From positions 1 to 24,807 of the forward strand of contig DATBLY010000104.1 of assembly GCA_036555125.1 (NCBI GenBank): a stretch of DNA of 24,807 nucleotides, written 5' to 3'. Source of the stretch: DATBLY01 sp036555125 (GTDB taxonomy: Bacteria; Actinomycetota; UBA4738; HRBIN12). Below the pieces are notes generated by a model, which saw only the letters and a program-made list of their open reading frames with translations, was not told where the DNA came from and made no database searches. This document shows positions 7,258 to 13,132 of the stretch, in pieces. Numbering within the stretch: position 1 is the first letter of the stretch; the number at the start of each line of letters is the position of its first letter. The position numbers and the translations under genes were made by a program.

Positions 7258-8774
7258 GTGCCCACCTCCGGATGACCCCCGAGCGTATCGCCGGACGGCG
7301 CGGCCGGGGCCACCGCGGGCAGCAGCGCCGCGGCTTTGCTCTTCGTCTCGTCGAGCTCCGCCTGCGGATCCGAGTCGGCGACCACGCCGGCGCCCGTCTG
7401 GACGCTCACGCGGCCGTCGACGACCACGGCCGTGCGGATCGTGATGCAGAAGTCCAGGTCGCCCGCGAACGTCAGGTAGCCCACCGCCCCGGCGTAGGGA
7501 CCGCGGGCCGTCGGCTCGTGGTCGGCGATCAGCTGCATCGCGCGGTGCTTCGGCGCGCCGGTGACGGTCCCCGCGGGGAACGTGACGGCGAGCGCGTCGA
7601 GCGGATGGAGGTCCTCGCGGAGCTCGCCCTCCACGGTCGAGACGATGTGCATCACCTTCGAGAACCGCTCGACCTCCATCAGCTCGGTGGGGCGGACCGA
7701 ACCCGGGACGCAGACCCGTCCGAGGTCGTTGCGGGCGAGGTCGACGAGCATCGCGTGCTCGGATTGCTCCTTCGGATCGGCCAGCAGCTCATGCTCGAGG
7801 AGCCGGTCGCGGACCTCGGTCTGCCCCCGCGGCCGCGTGCCGGCGATCGGCCGGGTGGAGACGCGCCGCCCCTCCACGCGCACGAGCGGCTCGGGAGAGG
7901 AGCCCGCCAGCTCCATGCCGAGCATCCGGACGAAGAACATGTACGGCGCCGGGTTCGTCACCCGGAGTCGGCGGTAGATCGGGAAGCCGCCCTCGGGGGC
8001 CGGGAACGTCACGCGGCGGGAGGGAACGCCCTGGAAGATGTCGCCGGCGCGGATGTGCTCCTTGAACGCCCCGACCGTCCAGCGGTACCCCTCGTCGGGC
8101 ATGTTGGGCTCTCCTTCGTCGGAGGGCCGCGCGGCATCGATCCCGGGCACGAGCGGCGGGACCTCGGCGGTCGCGATCCTGCTCGCGAGCGACCGGAGCG
8201 CCTCGACCGCCCCGTCGTAGCCGCCGGCGGGGGCGTGCGCCACGAGGATCAGGCGCTGCCGCCAGTGGTCGAAGACGACGGCGCGGTCGATCAGGAGCAG
8301 GCCCACCGGCGGGCAGGGCGCGGAGGCGGCCTCGGGCGCGGGATGGCCGTCCAGCAGCCCCGCGGCCTCGTAGGCGAGGTAGCCCATCAGGCCGCCGGTG
8401 AGCGGAGGGAGGTCGGTCGGTCGCGGCCCGCTCAGCGAGCGCGCGATGCGCGTGAGCGCCTCCCGGGGCCCGACCCCGGGGGCGGGGTCCTCGATCGGGA
8501 GCGGGCGGACCAGGTCGGCGATCCGGGCGCCCTCTTCGTCGACCACGACGACGCCGGCGGGGTCGCCGGCCACGAACGAGAATCGACCCCAGCGCTCGGA
8601 CCGCTCGACCGACTCCAGGAGGATGCCCGGCCCGCCGCCGGCGAGCGTCGGGAAGAGGCCGACCGGCGTCGAGACGTCCGCGATCAGCTCCGCCCACACG
8701 GGGACGAGGGGCCACGTGCGCGTGAGCGCGTCGAACGTCCCCCGATCCGGCCGGACCTGCAGTTGCGGCTCCAC
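7254..8774 (-). CDS. trpE: Anthranilate synthase component I
   Basis: 506 residues, typical length. TrpE makes anthranilate from chorismate using ammonia from TrpG. The tryptophan feedback motif LLES lies at 52-55, within LLESVERSERWGRFSF. The chorismate-binding domain runs from about 230: AGDIFQ (243-248), NPAPYMFF, GSSPEPLVRV (291-300), RPIAGTRPRG (308-317), DLARNDLGRV, and FPAGTVTGAPK (399-409). GTG 8774 is chosen because a good ribosome site (ggaaggag, minus strand) lies 7 bases upstream; an in-frame GTG at 8804 is possible but lacks one. The much longer open frame upstream is an antisense shadow of proS. The loop after AGDIFQ reads GVPSRR where TrpE commonly has VVLSQR. PabB is less likely given LLES and the attenuator upstream. 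Confidence 0.95.
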   Translation of the reverse strand: MEPQLQVRPDRGTFDALTRTWPLVPVWAELIADVSTPVGLFPTLAGGGPGILLESVERSERWGRFSFVAGDPAGVVVVDEEGARIADLVRPLPIEDPAPGVGPREALTRIARSLSGPRPTDLPPLTGGLMGYLAYEAAGLLDGHPAPEAASAPCPPVGLLLIDRAVVFDHWRQRLILVAHAPAGGYDGAVEALRSLASRIATAEVPPLVPGIDAARPSDEGEPNMPDEGYRWTVGAFKEHIRAGDIFQGVPSRRVTFPAPEGGFPIYRRLRVTNPAPYMFFVRMLGMELAGSSPEPLVRVEGRRVSTRPIAGTRPRGQTEVRDRLLEHELLADPKEQSEHAMLVDLARNDLGRVCVPGSVRPTELMEVERFSKVMHIVSTVEGELREDLHPLDALAVTFPAGTVTGAPKHRAMQLIADHEPTARGPYAGAVGYLTFAGDLDFCITIRTAVVVDGRVSVQTGAGVVADSDPQAELDETKSKAAALLPAVAPAAPSGDTLGGHPEVGT

Positions 8775-8809
8775 GACCCTGCTCCTTCCGCCTACCTCCG
8801 ACACACGAG

Positions 8810-8831
8810 CGCCCCGGGCGAGCCCGGGGCG
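8810..8831 (-). terminator. Transcription attenuator hairpin of the trp operon
   Basis: Perfect 9-base stem on the minus strand: CGCCCCGGG, loop CTCG, CCCGGGGCG, beginning 25 bases after the leader-peptide stop and ending 35 bases before trpE. It has no long T-run, only CTCGTGTGT. An alternative pairing exists: GAGCCCCGGG (8881-8872) can pair, with one bulged C, to CCCGGGCTC (8828-8820), which destroys the terminator. The earlier GACCTGGG (8908-8901), which spans the first Trp codon, can pair with CCCGGGTC (8877-8870), which blocks that antiterminator. This is the classical 1:2, 2:3, 3:4 layout. Pairings were worked out by hand; energies were not computed. Confidence 0.75.
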
Positions 8832-8856
8832 ACGATGCGGCGCTGGTGCGGTGGCG

Positions 8857-8925
8857 TCAGACGCGCGGCGACCCGGGGCTCGACGAGCCCTCGGGCCAGA
8901 CCCAGGTCCTGCCTCGCGTCCGCAT
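8857..8925 (-). CDS. trpL: trp operon leader peptide (22 residues, Trp-Val-Trp)
   Basis: A short frame on the minus strand, ATG at 8925-8923 and TGA at 8859-8857. It has Trp codons at positions 8 and 10 (RTWVWPEG), and Trp codons are otherwise scarce. It lies between a TTGACA promoter and the attenuator hairpin, 83 bases before trpE. When charged tRNA-Trp is low, ribosomes would stall at the TGG codons, cover the first pairing segment and allow the antiterminator to form; with ample tryptophan they run on and the terminator forms. No ribosome site is visible; translation is probably leaderless, since the expected start of transcription is next to the ATG. Trp leader peptides are known in Corynebacterium and Streptomyces; assignment here rests on context and structure. 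Confidence 0.78.
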   Translation of the reverse strand: MRTRGRTWVWPEGSSSPGSPRV

Positions 8926-8933
8926 GGGCGACG

Positions 8934-8962
8934 ATGGTGCCCCGTCCGCGCCGCGGTGTCAA
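8934..8962 (-). promoter_or_regulatory. Promoter of the trpL-trpE-trpG operon
   Basis: On the minus strand a consensus -35 TTGACA (8962-8957) is followed after 17 bases by CACCAT (8939-8934), a weak -10. The leader-peptide ATG starts 8 bases after the -10, so the transcript should begin at or just before that ATG. It is the best -35 match noticed in the window. It faces away from the proS promoter about 60 bases off. Confidence 0.65.
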
Positions 8963-9019
8963 CGCGCGGCGGCGGTTCGGGGATCGTCTCCCTCGGGCGA
9001 CCGCCCGCGGGTGCCCGGC

Positions 9020-9025
9020 TATCCT
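9020..9025 (+). promoter_or_regulatory. -10 box (TATCCT) of proS
   Basis: TATCCT fits TANNNT, with a partial -35 (GCGACC, 8997-9002) at 17 bases. It ends 10 bases before the proS ATG at 9036, implying a 5' leader of only a few bases, and no ribosome site is present. Confidence 0.5.
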
Positions 9026-9035
9026 GTGGGACCTC

Positions 9036-10742
9036 ATGCGCCTGTCCCGATCCTTCGTTCCGACGCTCCGGGAAGACCCGGCCGACGCGGACATCGCGAG
9101 CCATCGCCTCCTGTTGCGCGCCGGGTTCATCCGGCCGGTCATGGCCGGCGTCTACACGTCGCTGCCGTTCGGTCTGCGCACGATGCGGAAGATCGAGGGC
9201 ATCGTCCGCGAGGAGATGGACGCGGCCGGGGCGATCGAGCTCCGGATGCCGATCGTGTTGCCCGCCGAGCCGTGGAAGGCGACCGGCCGATACGAGCTGT
9301 ACGGGGACGTGATGTTCAAGCTCGCGGACCGTCACGACCGGGGGCTCGTCCTGGGCCCCACCCAGGAGGAGGTGGTCGCGGCGCTCGCGGCGGGCGACCT
9401 GCCTTCGTACCGCGATCTCCCGAAGAACGTCTATCAGGTGGAATGGAAGTACCGGGACGAGTTCCGGCCGCGGTTCGGGCTCCTGCGGGCTAGGGAGTTC
9501 CTGATGAAGGACGCGTACTCGATCGACCGGGACGAGGACGGGATGCGCGAGTCCTACCGGGTCATGTACGAGGCGTACGTGCGGGTGTTCGAGCGCTTGG
9601 GTCTGGAGGTCGCGATCGTCGAGGCCGATCCGGGTCAGATCGGTGGCGGCGTGAACCACGAGTTCATGGCGCGCGCGACCGTGGGCGAAGACCTCTTCGT
9701 CGAGTGCGAGAACGGCGACTACCTCGCCGACACGGAGGCCGCGAGGCCGATGGCGCCCGAGCCGGCGGGGGAGGGCACCGAACGGCTCGTCGAGGTCGAC
9801 ACGCCCGGGACGCCGACGATCGAGGCGTTGGCCACGTTCCTGCAGGTCGAGCCTTCGACGACGCTCAAGTGCGTGCTGTTCGACGTGGCCGGACGCTCGA
9901 CGGCCGTGCTCGTTCCGGGCGACCGGGAAGTGAGCGTGAACAAGCTCGAGAAGCTCGTCTTCCCGGCCAAGGTGCGCCCGTTCGAGGACGCCGATTTCGG
10001 GGCCCGCGGCTTCGCGAAGGGCTACGTCGGCCCGCAGGGGTTCGGCGACGACACGACGATCATCGCCGATCACCTCGTCAGGGGCGGCCGTGATTGGGTG
10101 ACCGGATCGAACATCGTCGACCGACATGTGACCGGCGCCAACGTCGGACGCGACTTCCGCGTCGACCGTTGGGAGGACGTCGTCGAGTTCCGCGAGGGCG
10201 ACCCGTGTCCCGTCGACGGGGGCGCGCTTCGGATCGGGCGGTCGATCGTCGTCGGGCACATCTACCAGCTCCACACGCACTACTCGGCGCCGCTCGGGGC
10301 CCGGTTCGTCGACGAGGACGGGACGGAGAAGCCGTTCCAGATGGGTTCGTACGGGATCGGCATCACGCGGATCCTGGCCGCCGCGGTCGAGCAATCCCAC
10401 GACGAGGCGGGGATCGTGTGGCGGAAGGCCGTCGCGCCGTTCGAGGTCGTCGTGATCGTCGCGACCCGGGACGACGAGGCGTCGGTGGACGAGGCGGAGC
10501 GTGTGTATGCGGAGCTCCTCGAACGGGGCGTCGACGTGGCGATCGACGATCGCGCGGAAACGGCGGGCGTCAAGTTCGCCGACGCGGACCTGATCGGCTA
10601 CCCGGTGCAGGTCGTGGTCGGTAAGCGAGGGGTGGCCGCCGGCACGGTGGACGTCAAGGTCCGGGCCACGGGGGAGCGCACCCAGGCGCGGTTGGCCGAG
10701 GCCGCGCAGGCGGCCGAGCAGGCCCTCGCCGCGGCTCCGTGA
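9036..10742 (+). CDS. proS: Prolyl-tRNA synthetase (bacterial type)
   Basis: 568 residues, the length of bacterial ProS that carries an editing insertion. It charges tRNA-Pro in the cytosol. Class II motifs: motif 1 region with FGLRTMRKIEGIVREEMD, GPTQEE at 107-112, motif 2 YRDEFRPRFGLLRAREFLMKDAYS (139-162), and motif 3 GSYGIGITR (437-445). An editing insertion that removes misacylated alanine occupies about 225-385. The C-terminal anticodon-binding domain runs from about 470 (FEVVVIVATRDD, ending ATGERTQARLAEA). ATG 9036 is chosen because MRLSRSFVPTLRE is the typical N-terminus and a -10 box lies just upstream; the open frame before it is antisense to trpE. Divergent from the trp operon. 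In other actinobacteria proS also lies between ispG and rimP-nusA. Confidence 0.97.
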   Translation: MRLSRSFVPTLREDPADADIASHRLLLRAGFIRPVMAGVYTSLPFGLRTMRKIEGIVREEMDAAGAIELRMPIVLPAEPWKATGRYELYGDVMFKLADRHDRGLVLGPTQEEVVAALAAGDLPSYRDLPKNVYQVEWKYRDEFRPRFGLLRAREFLMKDAYSIDRDEDGMRESYRVMYEAYVRVFERLGLEVAIVEADPGQIGGGVNHEFMARATVGEDLFVECENGDYLADTEAARPMAPEPAGEGTERLVEVDTPGTPTIEALATFLQVEPSTTLKCVLFDVAGRSTAVLVPGDREVSVNKLEKLVFPAKVRPFEDADFGARGFAKGYVGPQGFGDDTTIIADHLVRGGRDWVTGSNIVDRHVTGANVGRDFRVDRWEDVVEFREGDPCPVDGGALRIGRSIVVGHIYQLHTHYSAPLGARFVDEDGTEKPFQMGSYGIGITRILAAAVEQSHDEAGIVWRKAVAPFEVVVIVATRDDEASVDEAERVYAELLERGVDVAIDDRAETAGVKFADADLIGYPVQVVVGKRGVAAGTVDVKVRATGERTQARLAEAAQAAEQALAAAP

Positions 10743-10771
10743 CCGGGCTCGCGGCCGGCCCGCGCGCCGCG

Positions 10772-10777
10772 TAGGCT
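10772..10777 (+). promoter_or_regulatory. -10 box (TAGGCT), leaderless promoter of the 94-residue gene
   Basis: TAGGCT ends 6 bases before the ATG at 10784. The same hexamer and spacing precede rbfA. No ribosome site and no clear -35 are seen in the 41-base gap after proS. Confidence 0.55.
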
Positions 10778-10783
10778 GCCGCC

Positions 10784-11068
10784 ATGGCTCGGGTCCGCGT
10801 GGCCTCCTCGCTGCGGGAGTTCGTGAAGCTCCGGCCCCAGGTGGAGGGTGTCCTGCAGCACGTCGGCCGGGAGACCTGGGACCTCGTGCTGATCGACGCG
10901 ACCGGCGATTGGGTCCGCGACGTGCTCCCGACGCCGGAGGCGGCGCGTGAGGTGGCCGGCAGCCTCGGGATCCGCGTCCACGAAGGATGGGACGATGCGC
11001 GGATCGCGCGCCGGATGCACGCCCGCGACCAGTGGTCGACGCCAGGAGGGCATCGCCGGGCGCTCTGA
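10784..11068 (+). CDS. Small conserved actinobacterial protein, function unknown
   Basis: 94 residues, no signal peptide or membrane segment. The central stretch WDLVLIDATGDWVRDVLPT (35-53) and the tail GWDDARIARRMHARDQWSTP (68-87) look strongly constrained and resemble a short uncharacterised protein I associate with actinobacterial genomes; the match is from memory. Basic residues dominate the C-terminus (RIARRMHARD, GGHRRAL), so an RNA or ribosome contact is possible given the setting between proS and rimP, but this is inference. ATG at 10784 follows a -10 box by 6 bases, suggesting its own leaderless transcript. Codon use is like the neighbours (G/C third positions), supporting a real gene. 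Confidence 0.75.
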   Translation: MARVRVASSLREFVKLRPQVEGVLQHVGRETWDLVLIDATGDWVRDVLPTPEAAREVAGSLGIRVHEGWDDARIARRMHARDQWSTPGGHRRAL

Positions 11069-11105
11069 CCCGGGGTCATCTCCGGCGGTTCCCGGCGGGA
11101 ACGGC

Positions 11106-11111
11106 TATACT
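11106..11111 (+). promoter_or_regulatory. -10 box (TATACT) of the rimP-nusA-infB operon
   Basis: TATACT is close to the sigma-70 type consensus and is a conspicuous AT-rich hexamer in a GC-rich gap. It ends 77 bases before the rimP start, so the operon should have a leader of about 70 bases that contains the hairpin at 11143-11165. The -35 region is weak. Confidence 0.6.
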
Positions 11112-11142
11112 GCCCGTTGTCAAGGCAGCCGAGGATGGCCGG

Positions 11143-11165
11143 AGGTGGGCTCGCGCCCACCTTTT
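11143..11165 (+). promoter_or_regulatory. Terminator-like hairpin in the rimP leader
   Basis: AGGTGGGC, loop TCGC, GCCCACCT forms an 8-base perfect stem running into TTTT. It has the form of an intrinsic terminator but lies between a promoter and the first gene of the operon, 24 bases before the rimP start. A GTGGG...CCCAC hairpin upstream of rimP (ylxS) is common in Gram-positive bacteria. It may attenuate the operon, perhaps through NusA encoded downstream; that link is inferred. Confidence 0.7.
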
Positions 11166-11188
11166 CGTTCGGAAGGGGTGACCGGGCC

Positions 11189-11653
11189 GTGGAGGCGGAG
11201 ACGCTGGTACGCCCGGTGGTCGAGGGCGCGGGGCTGGAGCTCGTGGACGTGGGCTTCGGTCGCGATGCCGGTCGGCGGGTGCTCCGGGTCGTCGTGGACC
11301 GCGACGGCGGGGTCGATCTGGAGACGATCGCCGAGCTCTCCGAGCGGATCTCGCGGCGTCTCGACCTGGAGGGCTTCGAACCCGGGCCGTACTCGCTCGA
11401 GGTGTCGTCGCCGGGCATCGAGCGGCCACTCAAGCGCCCGAAGGACTTCGGGCGGGCGGTCGGCGAGAGCGTCCGGCTGCGGGTCCGTGGGCCCGCAGGG
11501 TCGACCATCCACGAGGGCGAGCTGGTCTCGGCCGACGACGAGGCGATCGTGATCGCTTCGTCCGGCGGAGAGCAGCGCGTCCGCTACGACGACGTCGCGT
11601 CCGCTCGCACGATCGTCGACTGGGATGCGGAACTGAAGGGGAGCAGCAGATGA
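11189..11653 (+). CDS. rimP: Ribosome maturation factor RimP
   Basis: 154 residues, family length. RimP binds the 30S subunit late in assembly, helping S12 incorporate. The N-terminal domain runs from VRPVVEGAGLELVDVGFGR through RRVLRVVVDRDGGVDLETIAELSERISRRLD and EVSSPGIERPLKRPKDF, all diagnostic; a C-terminal SH3-like barrel covers about 85-150. GTG 11189 is preferred, with the ggaagggg site 10 bases upstream, because the family begins at this point. An in-frame ATG at 11135 or TTG at 11117 would add residues translated through the leader hairpin and is less likely. It overlaps nusA by 4 bases (ATGA), so the pair is coupled. Confidence 0.94.
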   Translation: MEAETLVRPVVEGAGLELVDVGFGRDAGRRVLRVVVDRDGGVDLETIAELSERISRRLDLEGFEPGPYSLEVSSPGIERPLKRPKDFGRAVGESVRLRVRGPAGSTIHEGELVSADDEAIVIASSGGEQRVRYDDVASARTIVDWDAELKGSSR

Positions 11654-12852
11654 ACGCCGAGATGATCGCGGCGCTCCGCGAGTTGGAGCGCGAGAAGGGG
11701 ATCGCCTTCGAGACGATCCTGGCCGGCTTGGAGGAGGCGATGGCCTCCGCCTACAAGACCTGGTGGAAGCAGGAGAACCCGACCGCCGACGACGAGTTCG
11801 TGGGCTTCCGGGCCGTGATCGACCCCGAGACGGGCGACCTCCGCATGTGGATGCAGCAGCTCGAGGAGGTCGAGGTCGAAGTGCCGGCGCCGGCCGAGGG
11901 CGAGGAGGCCGCGCCTCCCGTCCTCGAGATGAAGGTGATCGGCGAGGAAGAGGTCGAGGTCACCGACGAATTCAAGGGCCGCATCGGCGCGCAGACCGCG
12001 AAGCAGGTGATCTTCCAGAAGCTCCGCGACGCGGAGCGCGAGATGACCTACGAGGAGTTCGCCGGCCGGGAGGGCGACATCGTGACGGGCATCGTGCAGC
12101 AGCAGGAACGCCGGTACACGCTCCTGGACCTGGGGAAGGTCGAGGCGCTGCTCCCGCAGGCCGAGCAGGTGCCGTCGGAGCCCTACCGGCACGGCGAGCG
12201 CCTGAAGGCCTACATCACCGAGGTCCGCCGCGGGACGAAGGGCCCCCAGATCGTCGTCTCGCGCTCGCATCCCGGGCTGCTGAAGGCGCTGTTCGCGATG
12301 GAGGTGCCCGAGATCGACGAAGGCATCGTCGAGATCAAGGCCGTCGCGCGCGAACCCGGGCACCGCTCGAAGATCGCGGTCGTGTCGAACGAGCCGGGCG
12401 TGGACCCCGTCGGCGCGTGCGTGGGACCGAAGGGCTCGCGCGTCCGGATGGTCGTGAACGAGCTCCGCGGCGAGAAGATCGACGTCGTCCCGTGGAGCGC
12501 GGATACGCCGGCGTTCGTCGCGAACGCTCTGCAGCCGGCCAAGGTCAAGGAGGTCCGGATCGACCCGGACACCTCGACGGCGCTCGTGATCGTGCCGGAC
12601 TATCAGCTCTCGCTGGCGATCGGGAAGGAAGGCCAGAACGCCCGGCTCGCCGCACGGCTGACCGGGTGGCGGATCGACATCAAGAGCGAGACGCAGTTCG
12701 TAGACGAGCAGCGCTCGCCCGCGGCGGCGTCCGCCGACGCGGCGGACGCGTCCGCCGACGCGGTCGCGGGCGACGGCGAGCCGTCTGGAGCCCCGGCCGA
12801 TCCCGTCGCCACCGAGACCGTCCCCGAGGTCGTCGAGGCGCCGACGGAGTAG
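11650..12852 (+). CDS. nusA: Transcription termination/antitermination factor NusA
   Basis: 400 residues. NusA binds RNA polymerase and nascent RNA, modulating pausing, termination and rRNA antitermination. Domains: N-terminal polymerase-binding region (1-135), S1 (about 140-205, EGDIVTGIVQQQERR), KH1 (about 230-282, with GPKGSR at 259-264) and KH2 (about 300-346, with GKEGQN at 325-330). After KH2 comes an Ala/Asp-rich low-complexity tail (about 354-400) instead of the acidic repeats of the E. coli protein. The N-terminal domain carries a Glu/Pro-rich insertion at about 72-106. Start ATG overlaps the rimP stop and has AAGGGGAG 8 bases upstream. It could autoregulate the operon through the leader hairpin. 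Confidence 0.96.
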   Translation: MNAEMIAALRELEREKGIAFETILAGLEEAMASAYKTWWKQENPTADDEFVGFRAVIDPETGDLRMWMQQLEEVEVEVPAPAEGEEAAPPVLEMKVIGEEEVEVTDEFKGRIGAQTAKQVIFQKLRDAEREMTYEEFAGREGDIVTGIVQQQERRYTLLDLGKVEALLPQAEQVPSEPYRHGERLKAYITEVRRGTKGPQIVVSRSHPGLLKALFAMEVPEIDEGIVEIKAVAREPGHRSKIAVVSNEPGVDPVGACVGPKGSRVRMVVNELRGEKIDVVPWSADTPAFVANALQPAKVKEVRIDPDTSTALVIVPDYQLSLAIGKEGQNARLAARLTGWRIDIKSETQFVDEQRSPAAASADAADASADAVAGDGEPSGAPADPVATETVPEVVEAPTE

Positions 12853-12856
12853 GTGC

Positions 12857-13132
12857 GTGTCCCCGCGCGGCGTGCCCGAGCGCACCTGCGTGGGGTGCAG
12901 GGGGCAGGCCCCGAAGGGGGATCTGCTCCGCTTCGTCGAACGCGGCGGGGTGCCGGTGCCGGATCCAACCGGCTCGGCTCCGGGTCGGGGCGCCTACGTG
13001 CACCGCGACCTGGGGTGCGTCGAGCTCGCACTGCGGCGCGGCGCGCTCCTCCGGGCGCTGCGAACGGCTGGGGGGCACGGCGAACTGGGTAGGCTAAGGG
13101 TCGCCATCGAGGGGGTGCTGGAACAGGGATGA
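12857..13132 (+). CDS. ylxR: YlxR (DUF448) family RNA-binding protein
   Basis: 91 residues, starting at GTG 12857, 4 bases after the nusA stop. The hallmark RTCVGCRG (9-16) is followed by PKGDLLRFV and GRGAYVHRDLGCVELALRRGALLRALR. The family is a small basic nucleic-acid-binding protein consistently found between nusA and infB; in Bacillus a relative has been linked to RNase P and to gene regulation, but no settled role exists. The GTG at 12853 is out of frame with these motifs. The stop overlaps the infB ATG (ATGA). Confidence 0.92.
   Translation: MSPRGVPERTCVGCRGQAPKGDLLRFVERGGVPVPDPTGSAPGRGAYVHRDLGCVELALRRGALLRALRTAGGHGELGRLRVAIEGVLEQG

Noticed and set aside
7254..10400. Long minus frame extending trpE through the trp leader and proS
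   Set aside because: TrpE homology starts at 8774 with a ribosome site; upstream the frame is antisense to proS.
7107..10742. Very long forward frame (1211 codons) spanning trpG, trpE and proS
   Set aside because: Only the part from 9036 matches a protein (ProS). The rest is antisense to trpEG and Arg/Gly/Pro-rich, a common shadow in high-GC DNA.
11117..11188. Longer RimP starting at TTG 11117 or ATG 11135
   Set aside because: It would translate the leader hairpin and add residues not found in the family; GTG 11189 has a ribosome site and the family N-terminus.
13090..13095. TAGGCT inside ylxR as an infB promoter
   Set aside because: The hexamer matches others in the window, but it lies in coding sequence and no start codon follows at the leaderless spacing, so support is weak.
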